A model generated the notes under the pieces. The model made no database searches. It was not told where the DNA came from and worked only from the letters and a program-made list of their open reading frames with translations. The translations under genes and the position numbers were made by a program. Positions 1-10,278 of a stretch of DNA of 64,000 nt are shown in pieces (position 1 is the first letter of the stretch; each line of letters opens with the position of its first letter). Source of the stretch: Streptomyces aurantiacus (GTDB lineage Bacteria; Actinomycetota; Actinomycetes; Streptomycetales; Streptomycetaceae); NCBI RefSeq assembly GCF_027107535.1, contig NZ_CP114283.1, forward strand, positions 6,448,001-6,512,000, written 5' to 3'.

Positions 1-1
1 C

Positions 2-2642
<2,641 letters not shown>

Positions 2643-4082
2643 ATGAGCAACTCAGCGCAGATCGGCGTCACGGGACTCGCGGTGATGGGGCGCAATCTCG
2701 CCCGTAACTTCGCGCGGAACGGATACACGGTCGCCCTGCACAACCGGACGGCCGCGCGTACGCACGCGCTGGTGGAGGAGTTCGGCAGCGAGGGCGACTT
2801 CGTCGCGGCGGAGACCGCCAAGGAGTTCGTGGCCGCGCTCGAGCGGCCGCGCCGCCTCGTGATCATGGTGAAGGCCGGCGAGCCGACCGACGCGGTGATC
2901 CAGGAGTTCGCCCCGCTCCTGGAGCCCGGCGACATGATCATCGACGGGGGCAACGCCCACTTCGCGGACACCCGGCGCCGGGAGCGCGAGCTGCGCGAGC
3001 AGGGCATCCACTTCGTCGGCGCGGGCATCTCCGGCGGCGAGGAGGGCGCCCTGCACGGCCCGAGCATCGTGCCGGGCGGTCCGGCCGAGTCGTACGAGTC
3101 GCTCGGCCCGATGCTGGAGAAGATCTCCGCGAAGGCCGCCGACGGCACGCCGTGTGTCACGCACGTCGGCCCGGACGGCGCCGGACACTTCGTGAAGATG
3201 GTGCACAACGGCATCGAGTACGCCGACATGCAGCTGATCGGCGAGGCGTACCAGCTGCTGCGTGACGTGGCCGGCTACTCCCCCGCGCAGATCGCGGACA
3301 TCTTCCGCACCTGGAACACCGGGCGGCTCGACTCCTACCTGATCGAGATCACCGCCGAGGTCCTGTCGCACGTGGACGCGGCGACGGGCAAGCCCTTCGT
3401 GGACGTGGTGCAGGACCAGGCCGAGCAGAAGGGCACCGGCCGCTGGACCGTGCAGATCGCGCTGGACCTGGGTGTGCCCGTGTCGGGCATCGCCGAGGCG
3501 GTCTTCGCGCGGTCGCTTTCGGGCCACAGCGCGCTGCGCGAGGCCTCGCGCGGGCTCGCCGGGCCTTCGGCGACGGCGCTGAGCGAGTCCGAGGCGGCCG
3601 CCTTCGCCGACCAGGTGGAGCAGGCGCTGTACGCGTCGAAGATCGTGTCGTACACGCAGGGCTTCCACGAGGTCTCGGCCGGCAGCGCCGAGTACGACTG
3701 GAACATCGATCTGGGCGCGGTCGCCTCGATCTGGCGCGGGGGCTGCATCATCCGGGCGGCGTTCCTGGACCGGATCCGGGCCGCCTACGACGCGCGGGCC
3801 GATCTGCCGAGCCTGCTCTCCGACGACACGTTCGCGCAGGAGATCGGGGCCGCGCAGGACGACTGGCGCGCGGTGCTGGTCTCCGCGGTGCAGCAGGGGG
3901 TTCCGACGCCCGGGTTCGCGGCGGCGCTGGCGTACTACGACGCACTGCGTGCCGAGCGGTTGCCCGCGGCGCTCACGCAGGGGCAGCGGGACTTCTTCGG
4001 CGCGCACACGTACCGGCGCACCGACCGGGAGGGCTCGTTCCACACCCTGTGGGGCGGGGACCGGTCCGAGGTGTCCGGCTGA
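2643..4082 (+). CDS. gndA: 6-phosphogluconate dehydrogenase, decarboxylating (NADP+)
   Basis: Oxidative pentose phosphate pathway enzyme converting 6-phosphogluconate to ribulose 5-phosphate and CO2 with reduction of NADP+. The protein has 479 residues, the usual length of the long bacterial type. The Rossmann start reads IGVTGLAVMGRNLARN, with the HNRT segment expected for NADP preference. IIDGGNAHF, GISGGEEGALHGPSIVPGG and VKMVHNGIEYADMQ are family signatures containing the catalytic Lys and substrate-binding Asn/Glu. The C-terminal part contains KGTGRWT and the helical dimer domain. A TAGGAGCC ribosome site precedes ATG 2643. It stands alone, with a strong palindromic terminator 60 bases downstream. 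Confidence 0.97.
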   Translation: MSNSAQIGVTGLAVMGRNLARNFARNGYTVALHNRTAARTHALVEEFGSEGDFVAAETAKEFVAALERPRRLVIMVKAGEPTDAVIQEFAPLLEPGDMIIDGGNAHFADTRRRERELREQGIHFVGAGISGGEEGALHGPSIVPGGPAESYESLGPMLEKISAKAADGTPCVTHVGPDGAGHFVKMVHNGIEYADMQLIGEAYQLLRDVAGYSPAQIADIFRTWNTGRLDSYLIEITAEVLSHVDAATGKPFVDVVQDQAEQKGTGRWTVQIALDLGVPVSGIAEAVFARSLSGHSALREASRGLAGPSATALSESEAAAFADQVEQALYASKIVSYTQGFHEVSAGSAEYDWNIDLGAVASIWRGGCIIRAAFLDRIRAAYDARADLPSLLSDDTFAQEIGAAQDDWRAVLVSAVQQGVPTPGFAAALAYYDALRAERLPAALTQGQRDFFGAHTYRRTDREGSFHTLWGGDRSEVSG

Positions 4083-4142
4083 GGCTCCGCGGGCCGCGGG
4101 TAGCGGGTACGCGAGGGGCCGGCAGCCCGGTCCCCACACCCG

Positions 4143-4200
4143 GAAGACGGGCGGGCGGCTCGGTGAGGACATGTCCTCACCGAGCCGCCCGCCCGTCTTC
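4143..4200. terminator. 58-base perfect palindrome, bidirectional terminator
   Basis: Two 29-base arms are exact reverse complements with no loop, centred on GGACA/TGTCC at 4171/4172. It lies between the convergent gndA and the small proline-rich gene, where a bidirectional terminator is expected. Streptomyces terminators often are long GC hairpins without a T-run. Confidence 0.85.
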
Positions 4201-4208
4201 GTCGCCTC

Positions 4209-4421
4209 CTAGCCGAGGGGGCCCGGCTGCGGCTCCGGTGGCGGTGTCGGCTCCGGGCCCGGAGCCGGGCGCGGGGGCGCCGGGGGCTGTGGCACCGGGC
4301 TCGGGGACGGGCCGGGGGTCGGATCCGGGGCCGGCACCGGGTCAGGGAAGGGCTGCGGGCGGTCCGGGCCCGGGCCGGGCGTGGGGTCCGGCCTCACCGG
4401 GTCGGGAAACGGATGCGTCAT
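4209..4421 (-). CDS. Small proline-rich protein (70 aa), unknown function
   Basis: A 70-residue protein, about half proline, made of irregular PDPTPGP / PFPDPV / PEPTPPPEP-like units, with no hydrophobic segment and no recognised domain. It is probably unstructured. It is supported as a gene by an excellent ribosome site (GGAGGA, 6 bases before ATG 4421), a stop just outside the palindromic terminator, and a composition skew to CCG/CCC codons in this strand only. It could still be a chance product of the GC-rich sequence. No function is proposed. Confidence 0.55.
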   Translation of the reverse strand: MTHPFPDPVRPDPTPGPGPDRPQPFPDPVPAPDPTPGPSPSPVPQPPAPPRPAPGPEPTPPPEPQPGPLG

Positions 4422-4540
4422 CTTGTCCTCCAGCCAGAGGGAACGTCGGCTCTGGACTTCTCCCCCGACTACCCGGGCTCGCCGCGCCCACTCACTCCCT
4501 CGCGGGACGGACGAGGGGCTAGGTGGCTCTACCTCGTCAG

Positions 4541-4575
4541 GGGCGCGGGGATCCGTACGACCGGCCCCCGCGCCC
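4541..4575 (-). terminator. Hairpin terminator of the panD-GNAT operon
   Basis: GGGCGCGGGG (4541-4550) pairs exactly with CCCCGCGCCC (4566-4575) across a 15-base loop, 36 bases beyond the stop of the acetyltransferase gene. Confidence 0.6.
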
Positions 4576-4610
4576 GTGCAATGGGGGCACGGGCCCCGTC
4601 GGCGGCCCGG

Positions 4611-4955
4611 TCAGAAGAGTTCCGGACGGGCCGCGAGCCATTCCCTCGCCGCGTCCAGCAGGGCGGGGTCGGCCACCGGTGCCTCCTGTGGGTGCCGCTC
4701 GGCCCACTTCACGATGTACGGGCAGAGCGGCGCGACCGGTACGCCCTCGCGGGCCGAGAGCGCGTACAGCTCGCGGGCCAGGGAGCCCGCGATGCCCTTG
4801 CCCTCATGGGCGGGCTCCACGACGGTGTGGACCGGGACGAGGGCACGACGGGGGCTCTCGAGGACGAAGTACTCGATGCGGCCCGCCACTTCGTCACCCG
4901 AGTACGCCTCCAGGCGGCCGCCCGCCCGGTCGTCACGGACCGTGGTCCCGCTCAT
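4611..4955 (-). CDS. Small GNAT-like N-acetyltransferase (COG2388 type)
   Basis: A compact 114-residue acetyltransferase-fold protein. The segment LVPVHTVVEPAHEGKGIAGSLARELYALS contains the acetyl-CoA pyrophosphate-loop pattern (xxGxGxA/G form as EGKGIAGSLA), and PLCPYIVKWAERHPQ matches the conserved end of the small YjdJ-like acetyltransferase group. The target is unknown. It starts at ATG 4955 after AGGAGAG and lies 21 bases downstream of panD in the same direction, so it is probably co-transcribed. In enterobacteria a different GNAT protein (PanZ) controls PanD maturation; whether this one interacts with PanD is only a conjecture from its position. Confidence 0.85.
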   Translation of the reverse strand: MSGTTVRDDRAGGRLEAYSGDEVAGRIEYFVLESPRRALVPVHTVVEPAHEGKGIAGSLARELYALSAREGVPVAPLCPYIVKWAERHPQEAPVADPALLDAAREWLAARPELF

Positions 4956-4976
4956 GGACTCTCCTCGTGGTGAGGG

Positions 4977-5396
4977 TCAGGCCGGGACGGCCTGCGGGCT
5001 GCGCGCCTGGTCGGATCCCGGTACCGGCTCGGACGGGTCCGTGCCGAGCGTCACGATCCGGTTGTCGCCGTCCACGTGCACGACCCGCGGCCGCAGCGCA
5101 CGGGCCTCGGCGTCGGAGACCTGAGCGTAACTGATGATGATCACCAGATCTCCGGGGTGCACGAGGTGGGCCGCCGCACCGTTGATGCCGACGACGCCGG
5201 ACCCGCGCTCGCCCTCGATGACGTACGTCTCCAGGCGGGCGCCGTTCGTGATGTCGACGATGTGGACCAGCTCGCCGGGCAGCAGGTCGGCGGCGTCGAG
5301 GAGGTCGGCGTCGATGGTCACGGAGCCGACGTAGTGCAGGTCGGCCTGGGTCACGGTGGCACGGTGGATCTTGGACTTGAACATGGTGCGCAGCAT
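4977..5396 (-). CDS. panD: Aspartate 1-decarboxylase
   Basis: Makes beta-alanine from L-aspartate for pantothenate and coenzyme A. The protein has 139 residues, a standard actinobacterial length. The pro-enzyme cleavage site is visible as HYVGSV, where self-cleavage between Gly24 and Ser25 creates the pyruvoyl group; other conserved parts are [16 protein letters not shown], the [16 protein letters not shown] loop and the [10 protein letters not shown] strand. ATG 5396 follows GGGAG at a good distance. The C-terminal 20 residues beyond the core are Pro/Ser rich and variable. The acetyltransferase gene follows 21 bases downstream. Confidence 0.97.
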   Translation of the reverse strand: MLRTMFKSKIHRATVTQADLHYVGSVTIDADLLDAADLLPGELVHIVDITNGARLETYVIEGERGSGVVGINGAAAHLVHPGDLVIIISYAQVSDAEARALRPRVVHVDGDNRIVTLGTDPSEPVPGSDQARSPQAVPA

Positions 5397-5483
5397 GAGG
5401 CGTTGCTCCCGAGGGGAAGAGGGTCGCGTCCCGGGCGGGTACGCGCCGACGCCGCCAGAGTACGGCGGCGGCGGGCGCGCTGC

Positions 5484-7418
5484 CTATGCCACCGCCCCTC
5501 CGGCCACAGCGATCTCGGTCACGCCGTCCCGGTCGGCGAGGTGCGGGTCGTGGTGTGCGGGCTTCGCGAACTGCGTCCGGTACAGCTGCGCGTACCGGCC
5601 GTCCGCCGCCAGCAGCTCGTCGTGCGTGCCGCGTTCCACGATCAGGCCCGCCTCGACCACGAGGATCAGGTCGGCGGCCCGTACCGTCGACAGCCGGTGT
5701 GCGATGACGATCGCGGTGCGTCCTTCCAGGGCCTCGACGAGCGCCTCCTGGACGGCGGCCTCCGAGGTGTTGTCCAGGTGGGCGGTGGCCTCGTCGAGGA
5801 CGACCACACGCTGGCGGGCCAGCAGCAGCCGCGCGATGGTCATGCGCTGGCGTTCACCGCCGGAGAGCCGGTAGCCGCGCTCGCCGACCACCGTGTCGAG
5901 GCCGTCGGGCAGGGAGCGCACGAGGTCTTCGAGGCGGGCCCGGCGCAGCACGTCCCACAGTTCGTCCTCGTCGGCGTCGGGGCGGGCGAGCAGCAGGTTG
6001 TCGCGGACGGAGTCGTGGAAGAGGTGGCCGTCCTGGGTGACCATGCCGAGGGTCGCCCGCAGCGACGCGGCGCTCAGGTCGCGGACGTCGACGCCGCCGA
6101 TGCGTACGGAACCCTCGTCGGTGTCGTACAGGCGTGGCAGCAGGGAGGCGACGGTCGACTTGCCGGCGCCGGACGAGCCGACGAGGGCGACGGTCTGGCC
6201 CGGTTCGGCGCGGAAGGAGATGCCGTGCAGGACCTCGGTGCCGCCGCGGGTGTCGAGTGCGGCGACCTCCTCCAGAGAGGCCAGGGAGACCTTGTCGGCG
6301 GACGGGTAGGCGAAGCGGACGTCGGTGAACTCGACGGAGACAGGGCCCTCGGGGACCGCGCGGGCGTCCGGTTTCTCCTCGATCAGCGGCTTCAGGTCCA
6401 GGACCTCGAAGACCCGCTCGAAGCTGACCAGTGCGCTCATGACCTCGACGCGGGCGCCCGCCAGGGAGGTGAGAGGCGCGTACAGACGGGTCAGGAGCAG
6501 GGCCAGCGAGACGATGGCCCCCGGCTCCAGGCTGCCGCGCAGCGCGTACCAGCCGCCAAGGCCGTAGACCAGGGCGAGCGCGAGGGCGGAGACCAGGGTC
6601 AGGGCCGTGATGAACGCGGTCTGCGCCATCGCCGTACGCACCCCGATGTCCCGTACGCGGCGGGCTCTGGCCGCGAACTCGTCGGACTCCTCACCGGGCC
6701 GCCCGAACAGTTTGATCAGTGTGGCACCGGGCGCGGAGAAGCGTTCGGTCATCCGCGTGCCCATCGCGGCGTTGAGATCGGCGGCCTCGCGCTGGAGCTT
6801 CGCCATCCGGCTGCCCACCCGGCGGGCGGGCACCACGAAGACGGGGAGCAGGACGAGCGCGAGCAGGGTGATCTGCCAGGACAGGGTGAGCATCACGGCG
6901 AGCGTGAGCAGCAGGGTCACGACGTTGCCCACCACTCCGGACAGGGTGTTGCTGAACGCGCGCTGGGCGCCGATCACGTCGTTGTTGAGTCGGCTGACGA
7001 GCGCGCCCGTACGAGTGCGTGTGAAGAACGCGACCGGCATGCGCTGCACGTGGTCGAACACGGCGGTGCGCAGATCGACGATCAGTCCCTCGCCCAGCGT
7101 CGCGGAGAACCAGCGGCTCACCAGGCCGAGCGCCGCCTCGGCGACGGCGATCACCGCGATGAGCAGGGCGAGCCGGACGACCGTCCCCTCGTCGCCGCCG
7201 GCCACGATCGCGTCCACCACGCGTCCGGCGAGGACCGGCGTCGCCACGGCAAGCAGCGCGGTCGCCACACTGAGCACCACGAACTGCACGATCCGGCGCC
7301 TGTGCGGGCGGGCGAATCCGGCGATACGGCGCAGGGTCTCGCGGGCGAAGGGCCGGCGCTCCCGCTGGGCGTTCATGACGCTGTACAACTGCGTCCAGGC
7401 TGTCGTCTCCATACTCAT
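5484..7418 (-). CDS. ABC exporter, fused permease and ATP-binding domains
   Basis: A 644-residue half-transporter of the multidrug/lipid exporter type. The N-terminal ~330 residues form the six-helix exporter domain. The nucleotide-binding domain has Walker A GSSGAGKST (about 413-421), Q-loop VTQDGHLF, signature LSGGERQRM, Walker B VVVLDEATAHLD and the H-loop AHRLST. ATG 7418 is the preferred start, with an in-frame ATG two codons later. It has no ribosome site. Instead a well-formed promoter ends about seven bases before it, so the message is probably leaderless. That promoter has a 19-base spacer with a MerR/SoxR-like dyad, which suggests induction by a redox or drug signal. Substrate unknown. 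Confidence 0.93.
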   Translation of the reverse strand: MSMETTAWTQLYSVMNAQRERRPFARETLRRIAGFARPHRRRIVQFVVLSVATALLAVATPVLAGRVVDAIVAGGDEGTVVRLALLIAVIAVAEAALGLVSRWFSATLGEGLIVDLRTAVFDHVQRMPVAFFTRTRTGALVSRLNNDVIGAQRAFSNTLSGVVGNVVTLLLTLAVMLTLSWQITLLALVLLPVFVVPARRVGSRMAKLQREAADLNAAMGTRMTERFSAPGATLIKLFGRPGEESDEFAARARRVRDIGVRTAMAQTAFITALTLVSALALALVYGLGGWYALRGSLEPGAIVSLALLLTRLYAPLTSLAGARVEVMSALVSFERVFEVLDLKPLIEEKPDARAVPEGPVSVEFTDVRFAYPSADKVSLASLEEVAALDTRGGTEVLHGISFRAEPGQTVALVGSSGAGKSTVASLLPRLYDTDEGSVRIGGVDVRDLSAASLRATLGMVTQDGHLFHDSVRDNLLLARPDADEDELWDVLRRARLEDLVRSLPDGLDTVVGERGYRLSGGERQRMTIARLLLARQRVVVLDEATAHLDNTSEAAVQEALVEALEGRTAIVIAHRLSTVRAADLILVVEAGLIVERGTHDELLAADGRYAQLYRTQFAKPAHHDPHLADRDGVTEIAVAGGAVA

Positions 7419-7425
7419 GGGACCG

Positions 7426-7456
7426 ACCGTAGAACCTCGTTCAACCTTGAGGTCAA
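7426..7456 (-). promoter_or_regulatory. MerR/SoxR-type promoter with 19-base spacer, leaderless start
   Basis: Read leftward: -35 TTGACC (7451-7456), a 19-base spacer, -10 TACGGT (7426-7431). Inside and overlapping is the dyad ACCTC...GAGGT (7434-7453); its left half ACCTCAAG equals the SoxR-box half site while the right half is degenerate. Long spacers with a dyad between the boxes are diagnostic of MerR-family activation. The predicted first transcribed base falls at or next to the ATG of the ABC exporter. No MerR-family gene is in the window, so the regulator would act from elsewhere. Confidence 0.7.
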
Positions 7457-7466
7457 GGGGAATCCG

Positions 7467-8570
7467 ATGACACTCACCGAACCGAACCCCCTCACCGGCG
7501 CTCCGGCTCCCGTCGAACCCGACGACCCGATGCCGTGCGCAGCGTGTCAGCCGCCGTCCCCGTGTCCGCAACCTCATGTTGGTGCGGCGTGGAAAGCCTC
7601 TCCCGGTGTGACGGTCGAACGGCTCCCCCAGAGCCTCCCCAGACGCCTTCCCATCAGGCAGATCCTGTGTCTGCTTCCGCTCGCTCTCGTGGCCGTGGTC
7701 GCGGTGCAGCACCGGGCGGTGCTGGCGGAGGGTTTCGGCCATCTCGCCTCGGCGAAGTGGCCCTGGCTGCTGGCCGCGGTCGCCGCGACGTGCCTGACGT
7801 GGGTGGCGGCCGCCGTCACCCGGCAGGGCGCGCTCGTTCAGCGGCTGCCCAAACGACGGCTGGTGGCGACCCAGTTCGCGGCGGGCGCGGCCAATCACCT
7901 CCTGCCGACGGGGCTGGGCGCGAGCGCGGTCAATCTGCGCTTCATGGCGGTGTGCGGGGTTCCGCTGGCCCGTTCGTCGGCCGCGCTGGCGCTCTACATG
8001 CTGGCGGAGTCCGTCGCGCGTGTCGGGTTGCTGCTGGGCCTGCTGATCGCCTTCCCCGACGCGTTGCGGATCGGCGAGCTCCTCCCGGACGGCGCGGTGG
8101 GCCCGCTCCTGCTCGCCCTGGGTGCGGTGGTGTGTGTCGCCGTGACGGTCCTGCTGCTCGTCGGGCGGGTGCGCGCCGTCGTGTCCACCTTCCTGCGCAC
8201 CGCGCTGGGCGAGGCCCGGTCGGTGCACAGGCGGCCCGTGCGCGCGCTCGCGCTGTGGGGCGGTTCGTTCTCCTTCCCCGTGTGCCAGGCGGCCGGGTTC
8301 GTCGCGGTGGGCCAGGCGTTGGGGCTCCCGGTGCCGCCCCTGCACATGGCGCTCGCCTATCTGGCGGCCACGGTGGCCGTCGCGCTGGTGCCGACGCCGG
8401 GCGGGATCGGCTCGGTGGAGGCCGCGCTGATCGTGGCGCTGGTCGCGGCGGGCGGTCCGGCCGCGGTGGCGACGGCGGTGGTCCTCGCCTACCGCGTCAT
8501 CACGGTGTGGCTGCCGCTGCTTCCGGGTGCGCTGACGCTGGGCGCCCTCGTCCGGATGAAGATCATCTGA
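7467..8570 (+). CDS. Lysylphosphatidylglycerol-synthase-type TM protein (UPF0104/AglD family)
   Basis: A 367-residue polytopic membrane protein. About 60 residues of cytoplasmic N-terminus, including a short Cys/Pro-rich stretch (CAACQPPSPCPQ), precede seven or eight hydrophobic helices. The segments HLLPTGLGASAVNLRFM and LVPTPGGIGSVEAALI are the two conserved loops of the flippase-like domain found in MprF and AglD relatives. There is no aminoacyl-transfer domain, so lipid flipping or an unknown role is more likely than lysylation. The start at ATG 7467 follows AAGGGG and is divergent from the ABC exporter; only 48 bases lie between them, so the two share a control region. Confidence 0.85.
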   Translation: MTLTEPNPLTGAPAPVEPDDPMPCAACQPPSPCPQPHVGAAWKASPGVTVERLPQSLPRRLPIRQILCLLPLALVAVVAVQHRAVLAEGFGHLASAKWPWLLAAVAATCLTWVAAAVTRQGALVQRLPKRRLVATQFAAGAANHLLPTGLGASAVNLRFMAVCGVPLARSSAALALYMLAESVARVGLLLGLLIAFPDALRIGELLPDGAVGPLLLALGAVVCVAVTVLLLVGRVRAVVSTFLRTALGEARSVHRRPVRALALWGGSFSFPVCQAAGFVAVGQALGLPVPPLHMALAYLAATVAVALVPTPGGIGSVEAALIVALVAAGGPAAVATAVVLAYRVITVWLPLLPGALTLGALVRMKII

Positions 8571-8628
8571 GCGCCTCGGGCCGGCTCGGCCCCTCCCTTC
8601 GTCGCCGCGCACGGGAGGCCCGAACCGG

Positions 8629-8659
8629 CGTGCCGCCGTGCGGGGCGAACGGCGGCACG
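8629..8659 (+). terminator. Hairpin terminator after the flippase-like gene
   Basis: CGTGCCGCCGT (8629-8639) pairs perfectly with ACGGCGGCACG (8649-8659) over a 9-base loop, 58 bases after the stop codon. Confidence 0.65.
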
Positions 8660-9122
8660 GGCGGGGCGCACTGCCTCATGTGTCCGCAGGGGCTGACCCA
8701 GGTGTCCGCAGGGCGGCGCGGGTTCTCGCCGGGCACGTGGGGCCGTTGAGGGTCCTGTGACTCCTGAGGAGCGTGTGCCGATGTATCCAGGCCAACTTGG
8801 CGCACGGTCCGGATGGTCCGTTCCGGCGCCGCGCCGGGACGGACGCAAGGCGGGATCGGCGCCCACACCGGCCGTCAGAGGCGCCAACAGGCCGGGATGC
8901 ACGCCGAGTTGGCGGCGGTGTGCGTGGGAGATGGCCTGACCCGAGCGGCTCCGCGACAGAGCACCCGTACGTATGTAGCAAGATGAGCGGATCCCGCCGG
9001 TCGACAGTCGTCGGCTCCGGCGGGGTCGCACTTCCCGGAAATCGAGCAGCAGGTGGCCACAAGGTGACGACACATCACATACCGGGCGCACGCCCCCTTC
9101 CCGGCACGACGGGAGTCAGTCG
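8660..9122. other. Gene-free stretch upstream of the MscS-type gene
   Basis: About 460 bases with no reading frame that I can support. Open frames here lack ribosome sites or recognisable protein features. It must hold the promoter of the mechanosensitive channel gene. I see no RNA gene or repeat family. Confidence 0.4.
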
Positions 9123-10196
9123 GTGAACCGAGACCTCACTGTGCACGACTGGATCGTGGCGGGCGTCTGGCTGGCCGTCGGGCTCGCGGCGACCGTCCTG
9201 CTCCGCCTCCTCCTGCGCTGGCTGGGCAAGCACGCGACCCGGACCCGGTGGACCGGCGACGACGTCCTCGTCGACGCGCTCCGCGCGCTGGTCCCGGTCG
9301 CGGCGATCACGGGCGGGGTGGCCGCCGCCGCGGCGGCGCTGCCGCTGACCGGCAAGGTCAACCACACCGTCAACCAGATCCTGACGGTCCTGATCATGCT
9401 CGCCGCCACCGTCACCGCCGCGCGCGTGATCACCGGTCTGGTGCGGGCCGTGACCCAGTCGCGCTCCGGGGTCGCCGGATCGGCCACGATCTTCGTCAAC
9501 GTCACCCGGGTCCTCGTCCTGGCCATCGGATGCCTGGTCGTCCTGCAGACCCTGGGAATCTCCATAGCCCCGCTGCTGACCGCGCTGGGTGTCGGCGGTC
9601 TCGCGGTCGCACTGGCCCTCCAGGACACCCTCGCGAACCTCTTCGCGGGCATCCACATCCTCGCCTCGAAGACGATCCAGCCCGGCGACTACATCCGCCT
9701 CACCAGCGGGGAGGAGGGGTACGTCGTCGACATCAACTGGCGCAACACCGTGGTGCGCAACCTCTCCAACAACCTCGTCATCATCCCGAACGCCCAGCTC
9801 TCCAGCACCAACATGACCAACTACAGCCGTCCGGAACAGGAGATGACCATCACTCTGCAGGTCGGCGTCGGCTACGACAGCGACCTGGAGCACGTGGAGC
9901 GCGTCACCTCCGAGGTCGTGACCGAGATCATGACGGAGATCGAGGGCGCGATGCCCGAGCACGAACCCGCCGTCCGCTTCCACACGTTCGGGGACTCGCG
10001 GATCAGCTTCACCGTGATCCTGGGCGTCGGCGAGTTCAGCGACCAGTACCGGATCAAGCACGAGTTCATCAAGCGGCTGCACAAGCGGTACCGCCTGGAG
10101 GGCATCCGCATCCCCTCCCCCGCGCGCACCGTCGCCCTCCAGCAGAACGGCGTGGCTATTCCGCCGCAGCGCGACGGGTCCCTGTCGATCCCGTAG
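9123..10196 (+). CDS. Small-conductance mechanosensitive channel, MscS family
   Basis: A 357-residue channel releasing solutes on hypo-osmotic shock. Three or four N-terminal helices precede the pore-lining helix, which carries the Gly/Ala packing pattern in LTALGVGGLAVALALQDTLANLFAGI (residues roughly 155-180). The beta domain follows with GDYIRLTSGEEGYVVDINWRNT and the cytoplasmic vestibule with VIIPNAQLSSTNMTNYS. The start is GTG 9123, preceded by GGGAG. It is a single gene closed by a hairpin. Confidence 0.93.
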   Translation: MNRDLTVHDWIVAGVWLAVGLAATVLLRLLLRWLGKHATRTRWTGDDVLVDALRALVPVAAITGGVAAAAAALPLTGKVNHTVNQILTVLIMLAATVTAARVITGLVRAVTQSRSGVAGSATIFVNVTRVLVLAIGCLVVLQTLGISIAPLLTALGVGGLAVALALQDTLANLFAGIHILASKTIQPGDYIRLTSGEEGYVVDINWRNTVVRNLSNNLVIIPNAQLSSTNMTNYSRPEQEMTITLQVGVGYDSDLEHVERVTSEVVTEIMTEIEGAMPEHEPAVRFHTFGDSRISFTVILGVGEFSDQYRIKHEFIKRLHKRYRLEGIRIPSPARTVALQQNGVAIPPQRDGSLSIP

Positions 10197-10206
10197 AACA
10201 TCGGGT

Positions 10207-10231
10207 GGGGCGGCCCGCCGGAGGCCGCCCC
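10207..10231 (+). terminator. Hairpin terminator after the MscS gene
   Basis: GGGGCGGCC (10207-10215) pairs with GGCCGCCCC (10223-10231) over a 7-base loop, starting 11 bases past the stop. Confidence 0.7.
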
Positions 10232-10278
10232 GGGGCCGCACGGCCGTCACGGGTGAACGGATCGGGGGACACGAGGAC

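Noticed and set aside
7434..7453. A definite SoxR box
   Set aside because: Only one half site matches the consensus fully; the other half keeps only GAGGT, so a general MerR-type site is the safer statement.
5076..8570. A single 1164-residue protein spanning panD, the ABC exporter and the flippase-like gene
   Set aside because: The long open frame is an antisense artefact of GC-rich codon use over panD and the exporter. The real gene begins at 7467 after a ribosome site.
8563..9091. Several small leftward and rightward genes in the gap before the MscS gene
   Set aside because: All are Arg/Pro-rich, lack ribosome sites and show no protein-like motifs.
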